Source of the DNA: an uncultured Desulfobacterium sp.
Lineage (GTDB): Bacteria > Desulfobacterota > DSM-4660 > Desulfatiglandales > Desulfatiglandaceae
NCBI GenBank assembly: GCA_900258555.1
Contig: LT984857.1
Coordinates: 385,795-449,794, forward strand
Direction: 5' to 3'
DNA length: 64,000 nucleotides
Made by a program: the position numbers and the translations under genes. Under the pieces are notes generated by a model. It made no database searches and had not been told where the DNA came from. It worked only from the letters and a program-made list of their open reading frames with translations. Position 1 is the stretch's first letter. Every line of letters begins with the position of its first letter. Positions 1-7,586 of this stretch are shown one piece after another.

Positions 1-197
1 CTGGTCGCCTGTATGCCGGGGTGGTCCTCCTCTATCATACGCCTAAGAAATTCAAATCCCCGGAAATGCCATTTGATGGAGGCAAATTTTTCAAGTATAT
101 TAAGCGCCTTAATAAGATTACCGTTTGAAGCATTGGCGGTTATCTTAAGAAGCTCATCAGATACGATCTTTGGGATTTTAAGATTATTCAGATTCAT
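1..197 (-). CDS. Partial gene of unknown function, cut by the window edge
   Basis: Reading from an ATG at 197 toward 1, an open frame of 65 codons runs off the left edge. It begins MNLNNLKIPKIVSDELLK and continues with a charged, mostly helical segment without a signal peptide or membrane span. It starts 43 bases after the acyl carrier protein gene on the same strand, so the two are probably co-transcribed and this product may act with that carrier protein. I do not recognise the family from the 65 residues visible. A weak purine-rich stretch (aggaaa) lies about 17 bases upstream of the ATG. Confidence 0.55.
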   Translation of the reverse strand, partial: MNLNNLKIPKIVSDELLKITANASNGNLIKALNILEKFASIKWHFRGFEFLRRMIEEDHPGIQAT

Positions 198-240
198 ATA
201 ATTTAGACCAATAATTTCCTGAATGCTGCCTAAGAACCCA

Positions 241-501
241 TCATGATCGTTTTTTTATGATAAAATCGGCCAGTGCATCAATCGAGGCAAATGCCTCCAT
301 TCCCACCTCTTCGTCCTCAATAAGGACGCCGTATTTTTTCTCTATGGCGACAACCAGCTCCAAGGCGTCAATGGAATCAAGGCCCAGACCATCGCCGAAG
401 ATCGGATCCTTATCCACAATGGAATCCGGGTTTACATCCTCCAGCCGGAGGGTCTCGACAATGAGCAGTTTAAGTTCTGATTTTAAAGCTTCCTTATCCA
501 A
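241..501 (-). CDS. Acyl carrier protein
   Basis: This 86-residue protein has the helical acyl carrier fold and the phosphopantetheine attachment site in GLDSIDALEL, where the Ser of DSID carries the prosthetic group. It would shuttle acyl thioesters in the cytoplasm. The start is a TTG at 501, chosen because GGAGG lies ten bases upstream; no ATG fits. The DSID form (rather than DSLE/DSLD) is frequent in specialised carrier proteins outside the main fatty acid cycle, and no fab genes are adjacent, so a dedicated secondary pathway is likely (inference). It is followed after 43 bases by an unidentified gene on the same strand. Confidence 0.88.
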   Translation of the reverse strand: MDKEALKSELKLLIVETLRLEDVNPDSIVDKDPIFGDGLGLDSIDALELVVAIEKKYGVLIEDEEVGMEAFASIDALADFIIKKRS

Positions 502-926
502 ACCTGGCGTTCCTCCACTGCCTTAATATTTCTCAAGCCTGAGTTTGTATGCGATCCTGCCGGCGCCTCGGCGTTTTTTTTGATGTCGCCGATTGAGGTC
601 ATCTTTATTGAATAAGTCGCCGGGGTCTTTTCCCCAGAGATCCTGATTCAAAAGAGATTATCTCTATTATACGGATGCCATAATGTCAATAAATGAAAAG
701 TTGAGATTAAGGCCTTGAGAAAGCGTTGATTTCATACTCCCGCTGATTTTAAAATACCAATGTAAGATAAGGTCTTGGAAGACTTTTTCTGTTTACCGCC
801 GTTCTCCGGCCTTACTTTTCGCCCGATTTAAAGTCAACTGGTTTTAATGGTTAAGCTTTTGCCGGAAACTGCCGATAGACAGGGACAGGAAGTCATGAAA
901 GTTATCACCAATAAGAGGTTGAAATC
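502..926. other. Intergenic region between divergent genes
   Basis: This 425-base stretch separates the minus-strand carrier protein gene from the plus-strand lipoprotein gene and must carry promoters for both. On the minus strand a TATAAT lies at 671-666 and a TTGACA at 689-684, but they are only 12 bases apart, too close to form one standard sigma-70 promoter. On the plus strand a GG-N10-GC arrangement is annotated separately. No further open frame or RNA gene was recognised. Confidence 0.5.
848..862 (+). promoter_or_regulatory. Possible sigma-54 promoter (weak match)
   Basis: TGG at 848-850 is followed by ten bases and then GC at 861-862, inside TTGC. This keeps the strict GG-N10-GC spacing of sigma-54 promoters, but the CAC normally following the TGG is TTA here. 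It lies about 65 bases upstream of the lipoprotein start at 927. A chance match is quite possible. Confidence 0.22.
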
Positions 927-1574
927 ATGGGCATAAATAGAGTGTTTATTCTGGCTGCCTTGTGCGCAATCCTGTCATTGTCCGGCTGTCTTTATCAGCG
1001 ATATAGTGTGCCGGTTTGGGAATCGTTTATAATGGATCTGCCTGAGGAGACCTACCTGTGCCCTGAAGCCAATACGTTTAGCCGGTCCAATGTGGCGGTG
1101 TTTACTTTCAGCGAACCTGACCACGCCCCCGGCACTGGAAAGGTTGCTGCCGAGGCCATGTTTTACGCCCTGCTAAAAGATGAGGCGTTCTCACGTATCT
1201 ACAAAGAAACACAAGAGGAATATGTCGGTATTTCAAATTGCCTGGATGTGGCGCGTCAGAAGGGCTATCAGCTCATACTCACAGGTGAGGTCCTCTACTA
1301 TTTTGAGGGGAGCATGTCACTGTCCTCAACTGTAAAGGAGAGGATAAGCGTTATTGATGTTTCAACCAGGCGTGTAATATGGTCCGCGTTATCTTCCACC
1401 AAGGCGGACCCCGCTCCTATGAAATATTATTATATCTCAAGCACCAAGGGCTCCCCTGCAAGACCGGCAAGCGAATTAATTGAGAAAAATGCCGAAAAGT
1501 TCTGCAACATGCTTCAAAGGCACTCCATAGATCAGGCCGAAATAGAGGCAGAGGGCCTCACATCAGGCTCCTGA
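927..1574 (+). CDS. Predicted lipoprotein of unknown function
   Basis: The 215-residue product starts with a lipoprotein signal peptide: a hydrophobic run ending in the lipobox LSGC at about residue 21, so it should be acylated and membrane-anchored on the periplasmic side. The mature part is soluble, with an alternating pattern (VAVFTF, YQLILTGEVLYYFEGS, ERISVIDVSTRRVIWS) resembling small periplasmic lipoproteins of the GNA1162/CsgG-like kind, but I cannot assign a family. GAGG lies eight bases before the ATG. The gene stands alone on the plus strand and converges on phoR. Function is not known. Confidence 0.75.
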   Translation: MGINRVFILAALCAILSLSGCLYQRYSVPVWESFIMDLPEETYLCPEANTFSRSNVAVFTFSEPDHAPGTGKVAAEAMFYALLKDEAFSRIYKETQEEYVGISNCLDVARQKGYQLILTGEVLYYFEGSMSLSSTVKERISVIDVSTRRVIWSALSSTKADPAPMKYYYISSTKGSPARPASELIEKNAEKFCNMLQRHSIDQAEIEAEGLTSGS

Positions 1575-1637
1575 AGACCGGCATCGCTCAGCATTACAGC
1601 GACTTAACGCCCGGATGGTCGGCAAAAAAGGCAGGGA

Positions 1638-3413
1638 TTATCCCTTGGGCAGATGAATGGAGAAGGTGCTCCCTTTTCCAGGGCTGCTGTCAACTGTAAC
1701 ATTCCCGCCATGGGCCTGAATGATGTGTTTTACAATCGAGAGGCCCAGACCCGTCCCCCCCAGATTTCTGCTCCTTGCCTTATCCACACGATAAAACCTT
1801 TCGAAAAGACGGTCCAGGTGCTTCCTTTCTATTCCGCATCCCTGGTCAACTACCTCTATGACTATTTCATCTCCCTTTGCCCCCGCCTTAAGCAGCACGG
1901 TTCCCCCCTCTTCACTGTACTTAACGGCATTATCCAGAAGATTAATTATGGCCTGTTCGAGCAGGGCGCGGTTTATGTTACATGTTAGACCATACTCGCA
2001 TACTATCTCGATCCTGATTTTCCTTTGAGAGGCCTTGGCTTCGCATAATTGCCCGGCTGAGTAAATAATATCTTCTATGTGGCCGGCCTGTAAAACGATC
2101 TCATCCTTTTCTGTACCCTCTTCAACCCTGGAAAGGCTCAGGAGGTCGTCAATGATGGTAATGAGGCGATCGGTGTGCTTTTCTATTATTTCAAGAAAAC
2201 GTTCTCTGCTGTCTTCGTCCTTTACGCCGTCTCTCAGGGTCTGCGCAAAGCCTTTAATAGCCGTAACAGGTGTCTTGATCTCATGGGATACATTGGCGAC
2301 AAAATCCCTTCTGATGTTTTCCAGCCTTCTTAAACGTGTAACGTCATTTAAGACTATCAGTGCACCGTCACATTTGCCCGAGCTATCGCAGATTGCAGTT
2401 CCGTGGCAGTTGATGACCCTGTCATCAAACGGAAAATGGAGCAGTATATCCTCTTCAATCAGATCATTGCTTTTAACAGCCTCTTTTATAAATCTTTGAA
2501 GATCAACGTTTCTTATTAATTCCTGTATACTGAGGCCCTGGACATTATTCTGACTGCAATCAAGCAGGAGTTTTGCTGAATTATTCATATGAATAATGCG
2601 CTCGTCCAAATCCACTGCAAGCACCCCCTCGACCATCCCGGAAAATACCTGCTCCAGTTGATTTCTCTGCTGTGTGATAATGTTAATCCGATCGTTTAGT
2701 TCCTTTGCTATCTGAGTTACCGCCTGAGCCAGACCTTCCATCTCCCTGGAGCTGAAGTCTGGGAGCCTGTAAGTCAGTTCACCGCGTGCCAGACTCTCCA
2801 CCCCTTTCCTGATCTCTTCAATCGGCCTGCTGATGCGTTGCGACATCAGAAGACAGATGATTGCAGAGAGTATGGAAATGATGATCCCACTAATGATAAT
2901 CTTTTCACGGATATTCCCTATTGCATCATCTACAGATTTTGAAAGTGTCCCTGTCCTTAATACGCCCAGAATATCTGACCCGTCTCTTATCGGGACGGCC
3001 AGATAGATCATGTCCTTCTTAAGTGTCAGGCTGAACCTGATGGAAACGCCGAGCTCTCCTTTAATCGCCTGAATGACCTCCGGACGATCCAGATGGTTGT
3101 CCATTTTTTTCGGATCCTGATCCGAATCCCCGGCAACCTGACCGGATGGAAGTATAATTGTGATATGTGTTCCGTCCTTTTCGCCGATCCTCTTGCACAA
3201 CCGGTCAATCTGCACCATATCAGGCGGTGAAAGAAGAGCCTTGAACTGCGACTCGAATACATGGGCAAGGGTATTAAGATCCGAGGTATAATGTTCGATG
3301 ATAAATGACTTAAGCGTTCTTGATGCAACCCATATTGTTGCAGTCAGGGACAAAAGGATTATCAAAAGAAAGGATGGATAGATCTGCCAGATAAGGCGTT
3401 TTTTATTGATCAT
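1638..3413 (-). CDS. phoR: PhoR-type sensor histidine kinase
   Basis: A 591-residue membrane kinase with two N-terminal transmembrane segments (about 10-32 and 172-192), a periplasmic sensor domain between them, a HAMP linker (about 190-245), a PAS domain (about 255-355), and the dimerisation/phosphoacceptor site FVANVSHEIKTP with His377. The ATP-binding domain shows an N box, DQGCGI and GTGLGLSIVKH. It should phosphorylate the response regulator encoded three bases upstream. The long periplasmic domain is typical of PhoR outside the enteric bacteria, where PhoR has almost no periplasmic part. No pst or phoU genes are adjacent, so phosphate as the signal is inferred from family resemblance only. 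Confidence 0.85.
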   Translation of the reverse strand: MINKKRLIWQIYPSFLLIILLSLTATIWVASRTLKSFIIEHYTSDLNTLAHVFESQFKALLSPPDMVQIDRLCKRIGEKDGTHITIILPSGQVAGDSDQDPKKMDNHLDRPEVIQAIKGELGVSIRFSLTLKKDMIYLAVPIRDGSDILGVLRTGTLSKSVDDAIGNIREKIIISGIIISILSAIICLLMSQRISRPIEEIRKGVESLARGELTYRLPDFSSREMEGLAQAVTQIAKELNDRINIITQQRNQLEQVFSGMVEGVLAVDLDERIIHMNNSAKLLLDCSQNNVQGLSIQELIRNVDLQRFIKEAVKSNDLIEEDILLHFPFDDRVINCHGTAICDSSGKCDGALIVLNDVTRLRRLENIRRDFVANVSHEIKTPVTAIKGFAQTLRDGVKDEDSRERFLEIIEKHTDRLITIIDDLLSLSRVEEGTEKDEIVLQAGHIEDIIYSAGQLCEAKASQRKIRIEIVCEYGLTCNINRALLEQAIINLLDNAVKYSEEGGTVLLKAGAKGDEIVIEVVDQGCGIERKHLDRLFERFYRVDKARSRNLGGTGLGLSIVKHIIQAHGGNVTVDSSPGKGSTFSIHLPKG

Positions 3414-3416
3414 TGC

Positions 3417-4106
3417 CTACTCTTTGAAGCGGTAGCCTACCCCGCGGACTGTCTCAATGTATTGACCGGCCTTTCCCAGCTTTTTTCTCAGACCGACGAT
3501 TTGGACATCAACAGAGCGGTCGGTTACAGGGTATTCGTCCCCCCTGACCGCATCAACGATCTTGTAACGGGTAAATACCCACCCCGGGCGTCTTGCAAGG
3601 GTATATAGTATGCCGAATTCGGTAAAGGTCAGGTCCACCCTTTCTCCTTCAACCAGCACCTCCCTGCGGCCGGGGTGGATCAGCATGTTGTGGATCTTCA
3701 GATACTCGGTCTCCTCCGCTTCACCATCCGATTTTCTGCGCAGCACGGCCTTGACCCTTGCTGTCATTACCCTGGGACTGAAAGGCTTGGTAATATAGTC
3801 ATCAGCACCCATTTCAAGTCCTGTCACAATATCCGCTTCTTCACCCTTGGCTGTAAGCATGATGATAGGGATGGCCCTGGTCAGGGAATCCGTTTTTAAA
3901 ATCCTGGTGATCTCCAGACCATCCATGTCAGGGAGCATAAGATCCAGCAGCAGCAGGGCAGGAATTGACTTGCGGACGGATTTTAATGCCTCATCGCCGT
4001 TGGTGACACAGGTGACATCATAACCTCCCCTTTCCAGGTTGTATTTGACCAGTTCGAGGATATCTTCTTCATCATCTACAACAAGTATCCGTTCTTTTGT
4101 TTTCAT
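3417..4106 (-). CDS. phoB: PhoB-type response regulator
   Basis: OmpR/PhoB-family regulator. Starting at the ATG at 4106, the receiver domain shows the acidic pair D11/D12, phosphoacceptor D55 (LLLLDLMLPDMDGLE), T85 and K107 (YITKPFS); a winged-helix DNA-binding domain follows, ending in RGVGYRFKE. This start is preferred to the upstream in-frame ATG at 4136 because GGAG sits eight bases before it and the receiver begins right after it. The stop is three bases before phoR, so they form an operon. It should bind direct repeats upstream of phosphate-regulated genes; TTAACA-like hexamers in its own upstream region would fit autoregulation. Confidence 0.87.
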   Translation of the reverse strand: MKTKERILVVDDEEDILELVKYNLERGGYDVTCVTNGDEALKSVRKSIPALLLLDLMLPDMDGLEITRILKTDSLTRAIPIIMLTAKGEEADIVTGLEMGADDYITKPFSPRVMTARVKAVLRRKSDGEAEETEYLKIHNMLIHPGRREVLVEGERVDLTFTEFGILYTLARRPGWVFTRYKIVDAVRGDEYPVTDRSVDVQIVGLRKKLGKAGQYIETVRGVGYRFKE

Positions 4107-4161
4107 CAGGCTCCGACTAAAACTGTTCCAAGACAATATTAAGATTCCAATTTCACAATAT

Positions 4162-4209
4162 TGTTAAGATGTTAGCATTGTATTAGAATTTTGTAAAGAT
4201 TTTGTTTAA
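4162..4209 (-). promoter_or_regulatory. Cluster of TTAACA-like hexamers upstream of phoB
   Basis: On the minus strand, ACA-ending hexamers occur in series: TTTACA at 4197-4192, AATACA at 4184-4179, CTAACA at 4175-4170, TTAACA at 4167-4162, and TTAAACA at the far end. They resemble the repeated half-sites of PhoB/PhoP-family regulators. The region is AT-rich and the spacing is uneven (8 to 13 bases), so this is only a candidate. Confidence 0.25.
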
Positions 4210-4260
4210 GGGGATGCGGATCTGGAAAATGATTACAGCAGAGAAAGAGGTGCTTCCGGT

Positions 4261-4331
4261 GGAGTAATGGAGTATTTATGAAAAGGGTTCCAACGGTCCT
4301 TTTTTACAGCAAGTGTATACTCCATTACTCC
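4261..4331. repeat. Perfect 15-bp inverted repeat with nested hairpin
   Basis: GGAGTAATGGAGTAT at 4261-4275 is exactly repeated in inverse orientation at 4317-4331, separated by 41 bases. Inside the loop a second weak hairpin pairs AAAAGGG with TCCTTTT near 4280-4302. The structure lies just downstream of the cytidylate-kinase-like gene and upstream of phoB on the same strand, so it may terminate the upstream transcript or be the remnant of a small mobile element. Confidence 0.65.
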
Positions 4332-4354
4332 TGATAAAATTCGGGGCAAGGGCC

Positions 4355-5110
4355 TTATTTCTTCTTGGCCGCTGCACCATGTTTTTGCTGAAAGGCCGCT
4401 GCTACGATCTCTGCCACCATCTTCGGCTCCTTGATATAGTCGCAGTTTATGACCATATCAAATTCGTAAGGGGAAAAGGCGTCCTTTTTGCCGAACACGC
4501 GTTTAAAGAAGTTCTTTTGTTCCTTATCCAGTTGATCCAACTTCGCCTCAATTTCTTTTTCCTTTGCCTTGAGGATCTTGGCAAGACGCTTTACACGATA
4601 TTGTCTTGAACATATCAGCCTGACTGCAAAGACGTCTTCCCGCGGCAGGACCAGATGGGCGCCCCTGCCTACGAAGATTGTGGGGCCAAGACCTGCGATG
4701 GCAAAGATGCCACTGAACAGGTGCCTGGAATAGTCACTCTTAATAAAGGCCTTTTCTCCAAACAGATAGGTAAGACACTCATTCAACTTGCCCGGATAAC
4801 GCTCGTCAAAGATATTGACGGTCTTTTCACTCAGTCTGGCCTCTTTTGATATGTGCTCAATTAATTGACGGTCAACAACGCGGTAACCCAGCATTTCACC
4901 AAGTATATCAGCAACCTCCAAGGCACCCACCCCTATTTCACGGGAAAAGCAGATGGTGGGATAGATGACCTCTTTGGCCTTCTTCTTTTTGTCTTCAATC
5001 TTCTTCCCTTCCCATTCGCGGATGCACTTGTCCGCGATTTCCTCGGCCCCGGGTCTCTTTTTTGCATAGAAGCCGGGGACATATTTTAACCCTTCATCTT
5101 GAGCCTTCAT
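4355..5110 (-). CDS. Cytidylate kinase-like family protein
   Basis: The 251-residue protein has about 50 charged N-terminal residues, then YPTICFSREIGVGALEVADIL, the start of a P-loop kinase core typical of the cytidylate kinase-like family, in which a modified loop replaces the usual Walker A motif. FVGRGAHLVL and the arginine-rich VRLICSRQYRVKRL lid-like segment follow. The family is related to CMP kinase by fold, but members of this group are of uncertain substrate, so it should not be called Cmk. AGGAGG lies six bases before the ATG. Its upstream neighbour encodes a universal stress protein 73 bases away on the same strand; together they suggest a stress-linked operon (inference). Confidence 0.75.
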   Translation of the reverse strand: MKAQDEGLKYVPGFYAKKRPGAEEIADKCIREWEGKKIEDKKKKAKEVIYPTICFSREIGVGALEVADILGEMLGYRVVDRQLIEHISKEARLSEKTVNIFDERYPGKLNECLTYLFGEKAFIKSDYSRHLFSGIFAIAGLGPTIFVGRGAHLVLPREDVFAVRLICSRQYRVKRLAKILKAKEKEIEAKLDQLDKEQKNFFKRVFGKKDAFSPYEFDMVINCDYIKEPKMVAEIVAAAFQQKHGAAAKKK

Positions 5111-5183
5111 AATTATCCTCCTTTACAATATGTTGAGTTCCATCTCAAAAATCAGACCGCAGGGCATATTACACTGCGAAGGC

Positions 5184-6122
5184 TTAGTTGACAACCCAAA
5201 CCGCCATTTCCTTTGCAAGACTGATCACTTTATTGCTGACCCGTCCCATAAAGAATTCCTCCACCCTGGAGATCCCTCTTCGGCCGATAACAATGGTGCC
5301 GTATCCGCCGCGTCTGGCCTCATCTACAATGGTACCCGCCCTGCTCATTACCCCTGTAATCAGATTTGTGGTTATCTGGTCTTCGGCAAAACCCGACTCA
5401 GTCAAAACCCCTTTGGCTGTGTTAAAAACCGGTTCCACGTCATCCTTTGCAAGGCTAAAGATTTCCTTTTGTTTGTCGGGTGAAAGGGTTTCGAGTTCGG
5501 GCACAAACATACTGGGTGTTCTCAGAACGTTCAGCAGGGTTATTTCCTTGCCTCTGCCTCCCAGTATGTCTCCGACATGATCTACAGCCCTCATGGCCCC
5601 TTGGGAATGATCTACCGCAACAAGCACCTTGCTAGAAGTGGGCGCACCGCCCACCACCCATACAGGGACGTTTGCAAGCCTTTCTACCAGCTTGTAGGCA
5701 ACGCTGCCCATCATGATATCCATCAACCTGCTGAGCCCCCTGCGACCAACAACCACCGCGCTGTAACCTTTCTTTGATTCCTCTATGATGTCTCTGGCGA
5801 CCCCTACTTGGCTTTTAAATATCTTTATTTCGACGGAGTCCTGGTGAAAACCGTTGTCGGTTAACACCTTAAGACCTTCATCCATAAATTTTTTGAGCAT
5901 ATTTTCCTGTGTCAACTGCCATTGAGATATATCCGCGATCCTGCTGTGGAAGGTGGGATCAGCGCCCACGTCCCGAAACGCATCCGTTATGTCTCTCATC
6001 ACGTTAAACAGGACAATCTCCGACGTCTCAGGCCTCAACATCCTGCCGATATAACCAACCGCATCAAGCGACTGATTTGAGCCGTCAACAGCCACCAGTA
6101 TCCTATGCCTTTTTTCATCCAT
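5184..6122 (-). CDS. Tandem universal stress protein
   Basis: Two UspA domains are fused head to tail (about residues 5-150 and 160-312). The first contains the ATP-binding pattern G-2x-G-9x-G-S as GRRGLSRLMDIMMGS; the second has GRRGISRVEEFFMGR, where the final Ser is Arg, so the second domain may bind nucleotide differently. The start is the ATG at 6122, with AGGAGG about eight bases upstream; an in-frame GTG at 6131 overlaps that ribosome binding site and is unlikely. A good sigma-54-like promoter lies about 150 bases upstream. Cytoplasmic; the family is linked to stress survival and energy limitation. Confidence 0.85.
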   Translation of the reverse strand: MDEKRHRILVAVDGSNQSLDAVGYIGRMLRPETSEIVLFNVMRDITDAFRDVGADPTFHSRIADISQWQLTQENMLKKFMDEGLKVLTDNGFHQDSVEIKIFKSQVGVARDIIEESKKGYSAVVVGRRGLSRLMDIMMGSVAYKLVERLANVPVWVVGGAPTSSKVLVAVDHSQGAMRAVDHVGDILGGRGKEITLLNVLRTPSMFVPELETLSPDKQKEIFSLAKDDVEPVFNTAKGVLTESGFAEDQITTNLITGVMSRAGTIVDEARRGGYGTIVIGRRGISRVEEFFMGRVSNKVISLAKEMAVWVVN

Positions 6123-6269
6123 CAAACACACCTCCTTTTTTTGCCAAGGTGGTGAATTTGTAACGGTTCATGGTTAAGTTTTTACGGGTTACGACTCACC
6201 TGAAAACTCATGCGCTGCTACCTTGCTTAAAAATAATCCGAGAATTTTCAGGCCCTTGCCAATATGCTA

Positions 6270-6285
6270 AGCAGGAACTGTGCCA
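6270..6285 (-). promoter_or_regulatory. Candidate sigma-54 promoter for the universal stress protein
   Basis: The minus strand reads TGGCACAGTTCCTGCT. TGGCAC matches the -24 consensus exactly, the GG-N10-GC spacing is exact, and CTGC differs from the -12 element TTGC by one base. It would start transcription near 6258, about 135 bases upstream of the universal stress protein start. Confidence 0.5.
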
Positions 6286-6507
6286 CAAGACAGTAAAGCT
6301 ATTTTAGCCTATAAATACAAAATGTTAAAGCTAAATTATCTGTAGGCTTGCAACTAGTTAAGCACAATTTAGAAGAATTTCAAAGCCAAGCTTCTCAAAA
6401 CTTCAAAGCTCATCGGCCTAAAAAAACTGTCGGCCTCGAATATATTCTTTCCTTTTTTATAAGCTTGTATTAGTCTCCACCAAACTTGTCGAGAGGTTGT
6501 TGAATAA

Positions 6508-6585
6508 ACCCTAACGTTGCAGAAAATTTGAGGTCAAAACGCTCAAGAAGCGGTTTTGGCCCAAAGATTTATGCAACGTTAGGGT
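6508..6585. repeat. Long palindrome in the corA leader
   Basis: ACCCTAACGTTGCA at 6508-6521 is perfectly inverted at 6572-6585. Within the 50-base loop a second stem pairs CAAAACGCT with AGCGGTTTTG (one bulged G), flanked by GG and CC pairs. The resulting two-part hairpin spans 78 bases. It lies 55 bases before the CorA start and directly before a terminator-like hairpin. It may be a leader RNA structure or a short palindromic repeat element; I do not match it to a known riboswitch. Confidence 0.6.
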
Positions 6586-6590
6586 AAAGT

Positions 6591-6615
6591 AAAGAGAAGC
6601 CATTTCTCTTTTTTT
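6591..6615 (+). terminator. AT-rich terminator-like hairpin before corA
   Basis: AAAGAGAA at 6591-6598 pairs perfectly with TTCTCTTT at 6604-6611 across the loop GCCAT, followed by more T. The stem has only two G-C pairs, so it would be a weak terminator. Its position 25 bases upstream of the CorA start would suit attenuation by the preceding hairpin (inference). Confidence 0.35.
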
Positions 6616-6640
6616 ATATTGTTCCAGGGGGGCTCAATAA

Positions 6641-7573
6641 ATGATAAGTATATTCAAAGGGCTTGAAAATAAATTTATTACATCCGCTACGATTGAAAAG
6701 AACTGCTGGGTCAATGTCTTCAATCCCGAAAGAGATGAATTAGACAGGCTGGCGGAAGAATTGAGTATCCCTCCTGATTTTCTGACCGACCCGTTGGATA
6801 TTGATGAAAGGGCAAGGATAGAAATTGAAGGCAAAACCATATTGATTGTGCTGAGGGTGCCCAAAGCTGACCAGCACAACTCCGAAGTCCCTTATTCAAC
6901 ACTGCCTGTCGGTATTATACTGGCCAATAATGTGATAGTTACGGTCTGCTCATCGGATATTAATATCATTTTGGAATTATTTAACGGCAAGAGCAAAAGT
7001 TTTTCCTTTGAAAACAAAAGCCGTTTTATTTTAAATGTTTTTTATAAAACAGCCCTATTATATTTAAATTATCTGAAAGATATAAACAAAAGAACAAATG
7101 AAGTTGAGAAAGAATTACAGAAGTCAATGAAAAATGAGGAGTTGATCAAGCTCCTTAACATAGAAAAGAGCCTTGTTTTTTTCACTACTTCATTGAAGTC
7201 CAATGAATTGATGATGGAGCGGTTTCAGAGAATTCAGACGCTGAAACTTAATGTTGACGAAATTGATCTGTTGGATGACGTTATTATTGACAATAAACAG
7301 GCCATTGAAATGGCAAATATTTACAGCAACATCTTGAGCGGAATGATGGATGCATTTGCCTCTGTAATATCAAATAACCTCAATATCGTTATGAAGTTTT
7401 TGACATCTGTCACCATACTTCTGATGATCCCCACATTAATTGCAAGCATTTATGGCATGAATGTTGACTTGCCTTTCCAACATGTTTCTCACGCCTTTTT
7501 TGTTGTTATGGGAATTTGCCTTATCCTTTCGATAATCAGTGTGCTGATTTTTCTAAAGAACAAATGGTTCTGA
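6641..7573 (+). CDS. corA: CorA-family divalent cation transporter
   Basis: The 310-residue protein has a large acidic, helical cytoplasmic domain and two C-terminal membrane helices (about 250-275 and 285-305). The family signature GMN appears as IYGMNVDLPF just after the first helix, forming the pore mouth selective for magnesium. CorA works as a homopentamer in the inner membrane, taking up Mg2+ (sometimes Co2+ or Ni2+). A G-rich sequence lies about ten bases upstream of the ATG. It is the only plus-strand gene between 1.6 and 25.8 kb and converges on the acyltransferase gene with 13 bases between stops. Its leader has notable secondary structure. Confidence 0.88.
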   Translation: MISIFKGLENKFITSATIEKNCWVNVFNPERDELDRLAEELSIPPDFLTDPLDIDERARIEIEGKTILIVLRVPKADQHNSEVPYSTLPVGIILANNVIVTVCSSDINIILELFNGKSKSFSFENKSRFILNVFYKTALLYLNYLKDINKRTNEVEKELQKSMKNEELIKLLNIEKSLVFFTTSLKSNELMMERFQRIQTLKLNVDEIDLLDDVIIDNKQAIEMANIYSNILSGMMDAFASVISNNLNIVMKFLTSVTILLMIPTLIASIYGMNVDLPFQHVSHAFFVVMGICLILSIISVLIFLKNKWF

Positions 7574-7586
7574 TAGGCGGAGGCCA

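Noticed and set aside
671-684. Sigma-70 promoter from TTGACA (689-684) and TATAAT (671-666) for the carrier protein gene
   Set aside because: The spacer is only 12 bases; a standard promoter needs about 17.
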